A stretch of 64,000 nt of DNA from Lachnospira sp. UBA2821 (GTDB lineage: Bacteria; Bacillota; Clostridia; Lachnospirales; Lachnospiraceae), in contig DEGR01000064.1 of the NCBI GenBank assembly GCA_002351535.1, positions 1 to 64,000 on the forward strand, given 5' to 3'. Under the pieces are notes generated by a model that saw only the letters and a list, made by a program, of their open reading frames with translations, did not search any database and was not told the DNA's origin. Below are positions 20,782 to 29,122 of the stretch, one piece after another (position 1 is the first letter of the stretch; each line of letters opens with the position of its first letter). Position numbers and translations under genes: made by a program.

Positions 20782-21669
20782 TTAATTTCCATCATCCAGT
20801 GTAGGCTTTGGCTGCTTTGCATTTACTATTACATACAATAAGTCAGTCTCTTTTGTATACTCGCTGAAATTAACATTTTTATCCCATGATATTTCAACAA
20901 GATAATAATCAAATTCATACTTTTTATCTTTTCCATCATCTTTATATTCAAGTCCCATCTGTACCCCATCAGTATCATATTGATATAACAGATATTTTCC
21001 TTTATTGAATATTCCATCTGTTCCATCGGGAAACACACTGTTAAGTCTTGAATCAGTTTCATCCCTTGTAGGCGTAAGCGGTTTTATACTTCCTTCTGAT
21101 TCTTTCTTTGTCCAGTATACATTCGGTATTCCCTCTACTACTATGCCCTGTGATGGAACCTGTCCTCCTGTTGCTATGGAATTCTTCTCCAATTCGTATA
21201 TATCATAATTAACTTTAAGATTTTCAGTATGTACAAACTCAAGGTCATAATTAAACTTTGACTCTCTTGCTATGTCTACCGCCTCTCCCGATATATCAGA
21301 AGGCTTTTTATTGCTGACACATATTACAACCTGCTTTACTTCTCCCGGATGAATATTTCCAACTGAGAACTTTAAAGAAGTCGTATCGTCAGGATTCAGC
21401 AGATATAAAAAATATGGTGTCATAATCCTTATATCCTTCGTATCCGCATGACTGTCTTTATGAAACAGATACCACGAAAATGTTGATGCTGCTGCAAGCA
21501 GTATGGTTACAATCAGGGCAATTAAAACAGGCTTCTTTTTCCTGTTTCTGTTCTTTTTGCTTTTAACAGAAATGTGTTTCTCATGATTGTAATCATCAGG
21601 ATTAATTATCTCTATTTCGTCATCTGTATATATTTTTTCAGTTTTTTCTTTATAATCATTCCTGCTCAT
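20782..21669 (-). CDS. Single-pass surface protein of the SipW/TasA-like cluster
   Basis: This 295-residue protein starts with a very charged cytoplasmic segment (residues 1-45). A transmembrane segment (about 46-67) follows, ending FSWYLFHKDSHA, similar in position and aromatic character to the AWF motif of the other cluster members. The outer part has SLKFSVGNIHPGEVKQVVICVSN (about 96-118), a pattern seen in TasA/camelysin-like proteins where GD/GN-x-x-PG leads into a beta strand. GAGGA lies 5 bases before the ATG. The gene is 21 bases after its upstream neighbour and 3 before the next. Probably an accessory fibre or anchor subunit. The family call is tentative. Confidence 0.6.
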   Translation of the reverse strand: MSRNDYKEKTEKIYTDDEIEIINPDDYNHEKHISVKSKKNRNRKKKPVLIALIVTILLAAASTFSWYLFHKDSHADTKDIRIMTPYFLYLLNPDDTTSLKFSVGNIHPGEVKQVVICVSNKKPSDISGEAVDIARESKFNYDLEFVHTENLKVNYDIYELEKNSIATGGQVPSQGIVVEGIPNVYWTKKESEGSIKPLTPTRDETDSRLNSVFPDGTDGIFNKGKYLLYQYDTDGVQMGLEYKDDGKDKKYEFDYYLVEISWDKNVNFSEYTKETDLLYVIVNAKQPKPTLDDGN

Positions 21670-21690
21670 AAATTCCTCACTGCTTTTTAA

Positions 21691-22563
21691 CTATCTTACT
21701 GTTTCAACATCAAAATGAAACGTAAGGTTTTCCACAAAATTTCCTATATATGTATCATCCCAGTCATATTCCTCTATACATTCTTTGTCTGTTTTGCCGG
21801 CATATTTTTTAAATTCTTCATAGAACTTTCCTGACACGTCATCAATATGAAGACTCGCCGGTATGTCCGTATATTCATATGGCCAATACCAATAAAGAGT
21901 TACATATTTTGTCTCTCCTTCTTCTATTGTTCCTTCAAGCCCGTCTGTATGCTCAGTCCCATTATCATACATACATTCTTTGTCGTATGGAATTACATCA
22001 TTATATTCCGGATTATCAAATGTTTCATAAAACTTTATATGACTCTTTACAAGTCCTAGTAAATCTTCTTCACTAAGTTCTAACGCTGTATTACCCAATC
22101 CGTCTGCTGCCTTTATACCGGGAGTTATTCTTATTTTATATCCCTTTATAATTGATGTCTTTGACATAATCTTAAATACAACTTTTCCATATGCTCCCGG
22201 TGCAAATGTCTTTTTCAATATATTATTCTGGTCTACAAGATGCATATCTATCTTGTATGAAACATTATCTCCTGTTCCGATTTTATTAAGAGCAACAAAT
22301 CCTTCCGAATCCCTTTCTGAATCCTGTTTAACATCATCCTGTCCTGATTCTGTTCCCGATTCTGTTCCTGAAGAATCATCCTGCTGCTCTGTCTTTACAT
22401 ACACATAAAGCTCACCTTTATCATCCGCCTGCAAATCCATGTTCTCTATTCCGGCAGGAGTGGCACCGACAAACCAGGCAACAGTCGCACCGAACATTAC
22501 AACAAGTACAACTAAGGATAATACTATAAGCATCACTGTCTCCTGATTAATAAAACGTTTCAT
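21691..22563 (-). CDS. TasA/camelysin-like surface protein
   Basis: A 290-residue single-pass protein. Residues about 10-31 are a hydrophobic SipW-type signal segment ending VAWFVGATPAGIENMD, the AWF pattern shared with the proteins at 26.2 and 27.2 kb. Residues about 55-85 are a Ser/Thr/Asp/Glu-rich linker (SGTESGTESGQDD). The rest is a beta-rich domain with FAPGAYGKVVFKI (about 120-132), typical of TasA-like folds. The start codon overlaps the stop of sipW as ATGA, so translation is coupled to the peptidase that presumably processes it. I infer that it forms or modifies the extracellular fibre. The exact role is unknown. Confidence 0.7.
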   Translation of the reverse strand: MKRFINQETVMLIVLSLVVLVVMFGATVAWFVGATPAGIENMDLQADDKGELYVYVKTEQQDDSSGTESGTESGQDDVKQDSERDSEGFVALNKIGTGDNVSYKIDMHLVDQNNILKKTFAPGAYGKVVFKIMSKTSIIKGYKIRITPGIKAADGLGNTALELSEEDLLGLVKSHIKFYETFDNPEYNDVIPYDKECMYDNGTEHTDGLEGTIEEGETKYVTLYWYWPYEYTDIPASLHIDDVSGKFYEEFKKYAGKTDKECIEEYDWDDTYIGNFVENLTFHFDVETVR

Positions 22564-23174
22564 CTCCTGTCACTTCCTTCCATTATCCGGTGATTATCCG
22601 GATTCTGTTCATCTTCATCCGGATTCTGTTCACCAAGTACAATTATCCGGATAAGCTGATTAATATATGTCAGCAGACATAATATGAGTGGAAATATTAT
22701 AGCAACAAAATATACTTTATTATCTGCAAGCTTTGTTACTATAAAACTTATCACACTTCCTAATGGTATCTTTCTTACATATTTTCCGGCAATATTTTCA
22801 TATATCACATAACTGTAATCAGGTGTGTCAAAATAATCTCCTTTTGTAACATAGTACTTTTTACCGGTATTTTCATCTATACCAATATCATATATTCTGT
22901 GTGTGTTGTATTTTCCATATATATCCTCTTCCACCGACATAAACGTAATTATGTCTCCAACTTTAAGTTCATTTTCCGGAACCTCTTTTATAATAATACA
23001 ATCATTTGGTTCAAGTACAGGCTGCATACTGTTACTTAATACTCTCATAAAACGGTAATTAAATAATTTAACCGAATTATTTACATGAATAGAATATAAC
23101 ATCACACATAATAAAGAGAGAATTCCAATAAATAACAAATTTTCCACTATGTTAAATAATTTTTTCAAATTCAT
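22560..23174 (-). CDS. sipW: SipW-type (ER-like) signal peptidase I
   Basis: A 204-residue membrane protease. Residues about 8-30 and 150-178 are membrane helices. Catalytic Ser49 lies in VLSNSMQP. The place of the bacterial catalytic Lys is taken by His92 in NTHRIY, the Ser-His dyad that marks SipW and eukaryotic/archaeal signal peptidases. TKGDYFDTPD (110-119) is the conserved C-terminal box. In Bacillus, SipW matures the matrix protein TasA and its partner TapA, and here six single-pass candidate substrates lie in the same operon. Both ends overlap neighbours by 4 bases (ATGA), with the DUF2357-like gene before and a TasA-like gene after. The C-terminal tail carries a repeated QNPDxDEQNPD acidic segment. 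Confidence 0.9.
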   Translation of the reverse strand: MNLKKLFNIVENLLFIGILSLLCVMLYSIHVNNSVKLFNYRFMRVLSNSMQPVLEPNDCIIIKEVPENELKVGDIITFMSVEEDIYGKYNTHRIYDIGIDENTGKKYYVTKGDYFDTPDYSYVIYENIAGKYVRKIPLGSVISFIVTKLADNKVYFVAIIFPLILCLLTYINQLIRIIVLGEQNPDEDEQNPDNHRIMEGSDRR

Positions 23175-24382
23175 CCACTCTTTTTCTGTTCAGGCTGTGT
23201 ATTACCGGTTTTCTTGTTCATAACTCTATCCCTGTCATTTGCTTCCCTTTTATATTTCTCCTGTAGAGAAGTAAGTTCATTCATGACAATTTTCTTCAAA
23301 TTATCATCAGGTATGCCACTCTCCCTGACAATCTCATCAAGTACCTGTCTTATATATTTAATATTAATATCCTTCTTCCGTTTTGGATGATTTATATTAA
23401 TTCCTTCAGCACCATCAACCTGATTATGAATCATTGCATAATTCCATATAAATGAATCATATATATCCTTTTCAAACTCTTTTGATATAACAGGCTCCCT
23501 TTTTAGCAAATCTACAGAATAACCTATCTTATTGTAATTATAAATAAAATTCCACAGCTTATGACATGCCTTGTAATGTCTGTTTTTCTTAATTGCATTT
23601 GTTTTAACAATAGGATGTCTTACCGGCGGACAGCTTCTCATCTGTGTAATAAATTCAGTTGAAGCCAGACCGTTAACCTGTCTGTGGATTTTGATTAACC
23701 TTTCGAATATATCGTTATTCTCCGTCTCATTATTTTCATCAGACTGCTTATCTCTCACATTAACCTGCAATTTGTAATCTATAGTTTCCGTATAGTTATC
23801 TATCTTAGATTCCATCTCGAAGAAAGAACCTATCTCATCTTTGGTATTTTCAAATATTACGTTATACCTTTTATTTACAAAATGCTGTAACTCTGCAATA
23901 AGCGTACATATAAATCTGTTTTCGTAAATATTAAGACTCTCTTCCTTAAAAACGTTAAGAATTCTATTTGGAATTACTGTTCCATCCTCATCATATTTAT
24001 CAATAAGATTACTGTGCTGTATTAAATGCCTTATTGATTCAGTAGTAATGTTTCTTGCCATTGCAATATTTACCACTTCTCTGTCCTCTTCAATGAATTT
24101 TCTCGGATTCATAACAACATGATGAAGAGAAGGAAGTGCTTCTTCTATGGCACTTATCCAATCTTCCTCAACACTTTTTACAAGCCTGACATATCTGAAT
24201 GTACAGAAGTTTGTACTTGTGTCCAGAAGGTTATAAAAATATTTATAAAACGCATCATCTTTAGTTGCATATTCATTCGAACGAAGCATCTTATCATAAA
24301 CATTCTGAATAACATCTTTTTCCTCATCAAAAGGTCTCAAATATTCATCTGTAAATTCTTCATTATCCAAATTGTCACTCAT
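23171..24382 (-). CDS. DUF2357-like protein partnered with the McrB-like ATPase
   Basis: A 403-residue soluble protein with no signal peptide or membrane helix. The segment SVEEDWISAIEEALPSLHHV (about 70-89), ENRFICTLIAELQHFV (154-169) and later RHPIVKTNAIKKNRHYKACH resemble DUF2357 proteins. In other genomes those are encoded beside McrB-type ATPases and often end in a PD-(D/E)xK nuclease. I see no such nuclease domain: the C-terminus (about 340-403) is a basic helix rich in Lys/Arg/Asn. The gene follows the AAA+ gene by 40 bases and overlaps sipW by 4 bases. I infer an adaptor or regulator for the ATPase. The family call is from motif recall, not a search. Confidence 0.6.
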   Translation of the reverse strand: MSDNLDNEEFTDEYLRPFDEEKDVIQNVYDKMLRSNEYATKDDAFYKYFYNLLDTSTNFCTFRYVRLVKSVEEDWISAIEEALPSLHHVVMNPRKFIEEDREVVNIAMARNITTESIRHLIQHSNLIDKYDEDGTVIPNRILNVFKEESLNIYENRFICTLIAELQHFVNKRYNVIFENTKDEIGSFFEMESKIDNYTETIDYKLQVNVRDKQSDENNETENNDIFERLIKIHRQVNGLASTEFITQMRSCPPVRHPIVKTNAIKKNRHYKACHKLWNFIYNYNKIGYSVDLLKREPVISKEFEKDIYDSFIWNYAMIHNQVDGAEGININHPKRKKDINIKYIRQVLDEIVRESGIPDDNLKKIVMNELTSLQEKYKREANDRDRVMNKKTGNTQPEQKKSG

Positions 24383-24422
24383 ATAATCCCAACTTTCTGA
24401 ATATTTGTGAATATATTATCTG

Positions 24423-26168
24423 TTACATTGCTCCACTCATCTTTTTAAGTCTTAAAAGATATTCTTTGCTTATCCTGAAATTCTCTTCACCAAATGCATT
24501 ATTAAGATAAATAATAAGTCCATCAAGCTCATCTCTGATGAATCCAAGTCCCAAAGACTCAAATTTTCTTAAAATCTTCTTGGCAAACATGAAGTCTATT
24601 CCGTCTATCTCTGTTCCGCCACATGCTACATAACATGGAACAAATGCTTTCATCTGTCTTAATATACGGTTACCAAATGTAAGTCTGAAATGCTCTATCA
24701 GATACTGGTCAAGCTTATCAAGCTCCAACAGATATTCTTCCGATATAGGATACTTCTGTTTTGCTTCTTCATACATTTCTTCCATATGTTTAAAGCTGAG
24801 TCTCATAGGCTCTGTATCAGGTGCTTCGAATACTTCCGCTCTGGCATCTAAGTCGATTGGAATAGCTCTGTCGTATACCTTATCGGATACAGCAAAAGTA
24901 GAATCATCATTATTAATTGTTCCTACATACCATACATTTGACGGTATCCAGACTTTACCCTCTACCATCTTCTCCGGGTCACTGTCTGTCTCTGATGAAA
25001 CGACTGTAACATATCTTTCATCTTCCCTTGGAAGCTCCAGTATAGATAACATTTCAGCAAAGTAGTATTCTACTCTGGCAATATTCATCTCATCAAGAAT
25101 TACAAGTTTCATTCCATCATAATACTGCGCCTCATATATTGCCTTTAAGAAATCTGTCTCCGTATACTTCTTTGTAAAATCATTGTAATATCCAAATAAT
25201 TCTGTTCTGTCACGCCATGATGGCTGTACAGAGCAGATAAGACTCGGATTCTGAAGATACTGCCCGAGTGCATATGGTAAAGATGTTTTACCTGTACCTG
25301 ATATACCCTGTAATATAAGCATCTTAGCTGCTCCAAATGTTGCAAATGTCTGCTTTATAACATCCAGATCATAATAAAGATGTAATCTTGATGCTGCATA
25401 ATTTCTAAAGTTTATACATATTTCTTCAAGTGTAACCGTCTTATTATATTCATATGGTACATAGTCCGGTGCCATATACACTTTATCAACACTCGACAGT
25501 CTTGGAAATCTGAGTTCTGTTGTTACAATCTTTTCAACTTTATTCTCATCATCATCTGCACTATCTGCATTTTCAGTATTGCTTTCCTTAATACCTGCCA
25601 CATTTACGCTATCTGAATCTGCCGCATTTTGTACATCAGCCCCGGTTTCCATATTCTCACTGTTGCCTGCAGCTTCTTTTTCCATCGTAGCTGCTATCTC
25701 TTCATCCGTCATGTTGTCAGGATTCTCCGTTCCGCTATACATGGCGTTAAGTTCGGGATTCTTTTCAAGAAGCTGTTCATTCACTTCAAGTCCCATCTCA
25801 GATATTTTCATTGCAAGAATTTTATCTTTTTCATAATTGGCTTTCATTATCTCTCGCTTAAGAGTAACTACTTCATCTTTCATCTTCTCATATTTCACAA
25901 CCGGTACTTTAAATCTTAATGCTACCTTAAGTGCCTTGAACAACAGATATAGCACAAGTGCAATAAGAAGATAAATAAGAATATGCGTAATTATATATGC
26001 AATCCAGCCAAGTGGTGACAAATCCTTATAATATGAGTTAGCAAGTTTCTGATAAAACTGGATATCAAGAATGCCCAATACACAATCCTTAAATGCAATT
26101 GCCAGATTATACAGATTATCAAAAATCTGTCTCATAAAATTATAGAAATAATAAAAATATGCATTCAT
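24423..26168 (-). CDS. Membrane-anchored McrB-like AAA+ ATPase
   Basis: A 581-residue protein. Residues about 53-86 are a membrane segment (ITHILIYLLIALVLYLLF). Residues about 90-140 look like a coiled coil and about 145-210 an acidic linker. The AAA+ domain covers about 240-520. It has Walker A GISGTGKTS (288-296) and Walker B LVILDEMN (355-362). VEYYFAEMLSILE and WYVGTINNDDST (sensor-1 region) have the pattern of McrB rather than MoxR ATPases. A helical lid follows. McrB proteins normally drive the McrC restriction nuclease; here no nuclease gene is seen and the neighbour is DUF2357-like. GAGGG lies 7 bases before the ATG. Its place between the TasA-like genes and sipW suggests a membrane role in making or exporting surface fibres. 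Confidence 0.8.
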   Translation of the reverse strand: MNAYFYYFYNFMRQIFDNLYNLAIAFKDCVLGILDIQFYQKLANSYYKDLSPLGWIAYIITHILIYLLIALVLYLLFKALKVALRFKVPVVKYEKMKDEVVTLKREIMKANYEKDKILAMKISEMGLEVNEQLLEKNPELNAMYSGTENPDNMTDEEIAATMEKEAAGNSENMETGADVQNAADSDSVNVAGIKESNTENADSADDDENKVEKIVTTELRFPRLSSVDKVYMAPDYVPYEYNKTVTLEEICINFRNYAASRLHLYYDLDVIKQTFATFGAAKMLILQGISGTGKTSLPYALGQYLQNPSLICSVQPSWRDRTELFGYYNDFTKKYTETDFLKAIYEAQYYDGMKLVILDEMNIARVEYYFAEMLSILELPREDERYVTVVSSETDSDPEKMVEGKVWIPSNVWYVGTINNDDSTFAVSDKVYDRAIPIDLDARAEVFEAPDTEPMRLSFKHMEEMYEEAKQKYPISEEYLLELDKLDQYLIEHFRLTFGNRILRQMKAFVPCYVACGGTEIDGIDFMFAKKILRKFESLGLGFIRDELDGLIIYLNNAFGEENFRISKEYLLRLKKMSGAM

Positions 26169-26192
26169 ATCATTACCCTCATTTCAGTACAA

Positions 26193-27197
26193 TTATTTTT
26201 CTTTTGAAACAAACTGAATCTGCCCTTTCATCTTATTAGCTGCAATATCATTATCGCAGTCCTCATCCATTCCTTCTATCCATATTCTCATTGTGACTTC
26301 TATATCTTTTCCCTCTTTGATAGAACATATTGCCTTTGATTTCTCTTTTGTACCGTCACTTCCGATTATATCAAAGCTCTTATTGGAATACTGCTGTATA
26401 GTTGTATACTTACCATAATTCTTTCCTTCCGGATTAGCATAATCTGACATATTACCGCCTTCTCCTGTTATACCACCATTATGCTTATCAAAATTAGGCT
26501 CATATATAGCTGTCCCTCCTGTAACAGTATCTTTAAACTTGAAGCTGACTCTTACGGCATTCGCTGCTGTCTTACTTCCACTGGCACTATTTAATAAAAA
26601 TGAACCATAGTTTTCATCAAATGTAGGATTGCTCTTCGCTGCCTCATCAGTTGTCTGACCTGCCAGATATATGTTATATGTCTTTGCTTTACTTGAACTG
26701 TCTGCCCCTGATGCACCGGCTCTTAAAAAGAACTTCTTTTCATACACATATTTTGTATTCAGCTCCTTCTTTTCTGCTGTATTATCCTCCTTTAAAGCTT
26801 CAAGCTTCTGCACCGTTCCGTCAGAACCATATATAGGTTTATAAAAGCTAAATCCATCTTCAGTCGTAACCGGGCTCAGATACATTTTTGCCCTGTCATC
26901 ATCACTAACACCATCAAAAAGATTTATTGATGTTTTATATCCCTCCGGCTTATCCGTTCCATTATCATCTTTTACATTAGATATCTGCAGATTACCAATA
27001 GTATCTGCAGTAAATTCCGCACTCACAATCTTCGGTGTATTGGATATCAGGAACCACGCATATGTTGCAACTGATATTACGAATGTACTCACACCAATCA
27101 TCGCAAGTGTCATTGCCGTCTGTTTAGATATTTTTAATCTTTTCTCTCTTTTTCCCTTTGTCATTTTTTCATTTTCTTCAGTATATCTTTTCTTCAT
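26193..27197 (-). CDS. TasA/camelysin-like surface protein, paralogue of the next upstream gene
   Basis: A 334-residue protein. A Lys/Arg-rich start is followed by a hydrophobic segment (about 27-47) ending YAWFLISNTP, a SipW-type signal. The outer part shares with the 27.2-kb protein the sequences LSPVTT-(K/E)-DG, YVYEKKF-(F/Y)-L-(R/K)-AG, TAANAVR and a C-terminal W-I-E-G-x-D-x-D-C motif followed by KGQIQFVS. It contains only two cysteines (ICS and DEDCDN), so a single disulphide is possible. GAGGA lies 5 bases before the ATG. It sits 24 bases upstream of the AAA+ gene. Probably a structural fibre subunit. Function is inferred from the SipW context. Confidence 0.72.
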   Translation of the reverse strand: MKKRYTEENEKMTKGKREKRLKISKQTAMTLAMIGVSTFVISVATYAWFLISNTPKIVSAEFTADTIGNLQISNVKDDNGTDKPEGYKTSINLFDGVSDDDRAKMYLSPVTTEDGFSFYKPIYGSDGTVQKLEALKEDNTAEKKELNTKYVYEKKFFLRAGASGADSSSKAKTYNIYLAGQTTDEAAKSNPTFDENYGSFLLNSASGSKTAANAVRVSFKFKDTVTGGTAIYEPNFDKHNGGITGEGGNMSDYANPEGKNYGKYTTIQQYSNKSFDIIGSDGTKEKSKAICSIKEGKDIEVTMRIWIEGMDEDCDNDIAANKMKGQIQFVSKEK

Positions 27198-27224
27198 AAT
27201 AATCCTCTTTTCTATACACTTTTT

Positions 27225-28148
27225 TTATTCCTTAATCTCAGTTGACACGAATTGAATCTGTCCCTTTACCATATCTGACGCAATTGAGTTTGTACAATCA
27301 TCATCTGTACCTTCTATCCATATTCTCATTGTAATCTTTGTATCTACATTTTCCGCCATTGTAAACATCTTTTCGGATTCATTTGTTTTGGGGCTTACTA
27401 CAAATGTTCCATTGCCTTTTTGCTGATACAGCTTTTGAAAACTTCCATATTCTTTTCCAATAGCATTTGATGCCTTTGTAGTATCACTGTTATGCACATC
27501 AGAATTTGGCTCATACACATATGTAGTTCCATCTTCAAGTGTAAAACTTATTCTTACAGCATTCGCAGCAGTTTCCCCATTACCTGACTCTGACTGTGTA
27601 ATAAAGCAGCCTTCGCTTTTGTTGGCACTTCCATATAATGCTATATCATAACTTCGCTTTATTGTTGCCACTTTATCACTTTTAGCTGACTGTCCTGCCT
27701 TAAGATAAAACTTTTTTTCATAAACATAATATTTCTTAAGCTGTGTCTGATCCTTTATCTCTGTCACAGACGACACTGTCCTGCTGGATGAATCATAATC
27801 CGGCTGATAAAATGTGACTCCGTCTTTTGTCGTGACAGGACTCAGTACAACCTTAGTTATATCAACATCATTATTAGCTTTAGTAAGGTCAAGTACATCT
27901 GAATATGTTCCCGGTCCATTGCCCATGTCATCCGCTATCTGAAGATTACCTGAATGGTCCGCAATCATAGAAAGATTCTCAACCCTCGCCCTGTTACTTA
28001 TAGTAAACCATGCAAGTACTACGCCACCGGTTGCCAGAACTATCAGAAACGAAAGCATTAATATTTTTTTCAAATCTTTTGTCTTATTTTTCTCTATGTT
28101 TTTCCCTATGTTTTTCTCTACGTTTTTCTCCATATCTTTCTCCATCAT
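27225..28148 (-). CDS. TasA/camelysin-like surface protein with short N-terminal tandem repeats
   Basis: A 307-residue protein. The cytoplasmic N-terminus is built of repeats of a 4-residue unit (EKNV, EKNI, GKNI, EKNK). A hydrophobic SipW-type signal (about 30-48) ends LAWFTISNRAR. The outer part shares LSPVTT, YVYEKKF, TAANAVR and the C-terminal WIEGTDDDC...KGQIQFVS with the downstream paralogue. Two cysteines are present. A start at the ATG at 28133 is possible, since GGAG sits 6 bases before it, but 28148 is kept as the longest frame. It is spaced 27-29 bases from both neighbours. Probably a fibre subunit. Confidence 0.7.
   Translation of the reverse strand: MMEKDMEKNVEKNIGKNIEKNKTKDLKKILMLSFLIVLATGGVVLAWFTISNRARVENLSMIADHSGNLQIADDMGNGPGTYSDVLDLTKANNDVDITKVVLSPVTTKDGVTFYQPDYDSSSRTVSSVTEIKDQTQLKKYYVYEKKFYLKAGQSAKSDKVATIKRSYDIALYGSANKSEGCFITQSESGNGETAANAVRISFTLEDGTTYVYEPNSDVHNSDTTKASNAIGKEYGSFQKLYQQKGNGTFVVSPKTNESEKMFTMAENVDTKITMRIWIEGTDDDCTNSIASDMVKGQIQFVSTEIKE
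28085..28145 (-). repeat. 12-bp tandem repeat coding the N-terminus of a TasA-like protein
   Basis: About five imperfect copies of a 12-base unit (plus-strand TTTTTCTCTATG and variants) lie inside the start of the gene at 27225-28148. The unit is a multiple of three, so copy changes would lengthen or shorten the basic cytoplasmic tail without a frameshift. Confidence 0.7.
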
Positions 28149-28177
28149 TGTCGTTATATGCTTTCTTAAATACCTTT

Positions 28178-29095
28178 TTAATCACCTGCATATGAAAATC
28201 CCATATAGGCTTCAACCCATCCGCCAATTATGTCATCTACACACTCAGGGTCTTCTCCTTCATACCACATAACCACCGTGTACTTATCCACATCTTTATT
28301 CGCAAAGTCTTTCCTTACTCCATTACATATTTCTTTGTCAGTTGCAAAAGGTATAGTAATCAATTCATTTGCCTCATCTATAGATTCAGCCTGATACACT
28401 TCATCTGTTGTTAAATCCGTCTTATCCCCTGCAATCTTTTTATACTGTTCAGGGCTGGCTGCATCATCTTTAAATGGGAATTCATACAAAGAATACTGAT
28501 GTTCAGGTGTCCCATCTTTTCCTTTTAATGCATATATATTCTGCTTACCATTGTGATACACCATTACCCACAAAGCCTTTTCGGCATTTTTAGCTGAACG
28601 CCTTATCTTTAATGAGTATTCATAATCTTTTTTCTTTCCTGTCCTGTTAGTAATATAAAATGTATGTGCAACATAGTTGTCACCGTCATGGACTCCATCA
28701 ACATTTGCCACATTATCGTCTATATCAAATATACTGATATTATCGGCAACAACAGCCTTACTTCTTAATGCAACAAGCTTTTCGGAAAAATCTGTCGTAT
28801 CAGAAATATAAAACCCTTCTTTAGACATATTACTGTCAAGACTGATTACAAATTCTCCTGCGCCTGTATAAAACGCTGCCAAAATAAAAAGCACTGCTAA
28901 TATAGACGTAATAATAATAACTCCCTGCCAGGCAGCTTTAACCCTGAATATGCTCCTCGTTATACTTATACCACCCATATACCAATGCTTAAATCTATTT
29001 AGCAAATCAAATCTGCTTATAAAACTTCTTCTTATTTTCTTATCTTTTGTTTTTTTATTCTTATCCTTACTTGTGTTTCTGTTAATGTTCTTCAC
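28178..29095 (-). CDS. TasA-like surface protein with long cytoplasmic N-terminus
   Basis: A 305-residue protein starting at GTG, with AAAGGA upstream at a longish distance. Residues 1-55 are strongly basic and cytoplasmic. A membrane segment (about 57-75, VIIITSILAVLFILAAFYTG) follows. The outer domain is beta-rich with HTFYITNRTGKKKDYEYSL. Near the end comes VVMWYEGEDPECVDDIIGG, a variant of the W-x-E-G-x-D-x-x-C motif of the two downstream paralogues. It has two cysteines (EICNG, PECVD). It is 27 bases after the HD-GYP gene. Likely another fibre or anchor subunit. The signal differs from the AWF type, so SipW cleavage is less certain. Confidence 0.62.
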   Translation of the reverse strand: MKNINRNTSKDKNKKTKDKKIRRSFISRFDLLNRFKHWYMGGISITRSIFRVKAAWQGVIIITSILAVLFILAAFYTGAGEFVISLDSNMSKEGFYISDTTDFSEKLVALRSKAVVADNISIFDIDDNVANVDGVHDGDNYVAHTFYITNRTGKKKDYEYSLKIRRSAKNAEKALWVMVYHNGKQNIYALKGKDGTPEHQYSLYEFPFKDDAASPEQYKKIAGDKTDLTTDEVYQAESIDEANELITIPFATDKEICNGVRKDFANKDVDKYTVVMWYEGEDPECVDDIIGGWVEAYMGFSYAGD

Positions 29096-29122
29096 TTTAA
29101 CGCCACATTCCTTTATAATAAT

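Noticed and set aside
23171..26168. McrBC-type restriction or phage-defence system
   Set aside because: No McrC-like nuclease motif is seen, the ATPase has a membrane helix, and the genes are coupled to sipW and surface proteins. Defence is not excluded but is the weaker reading.
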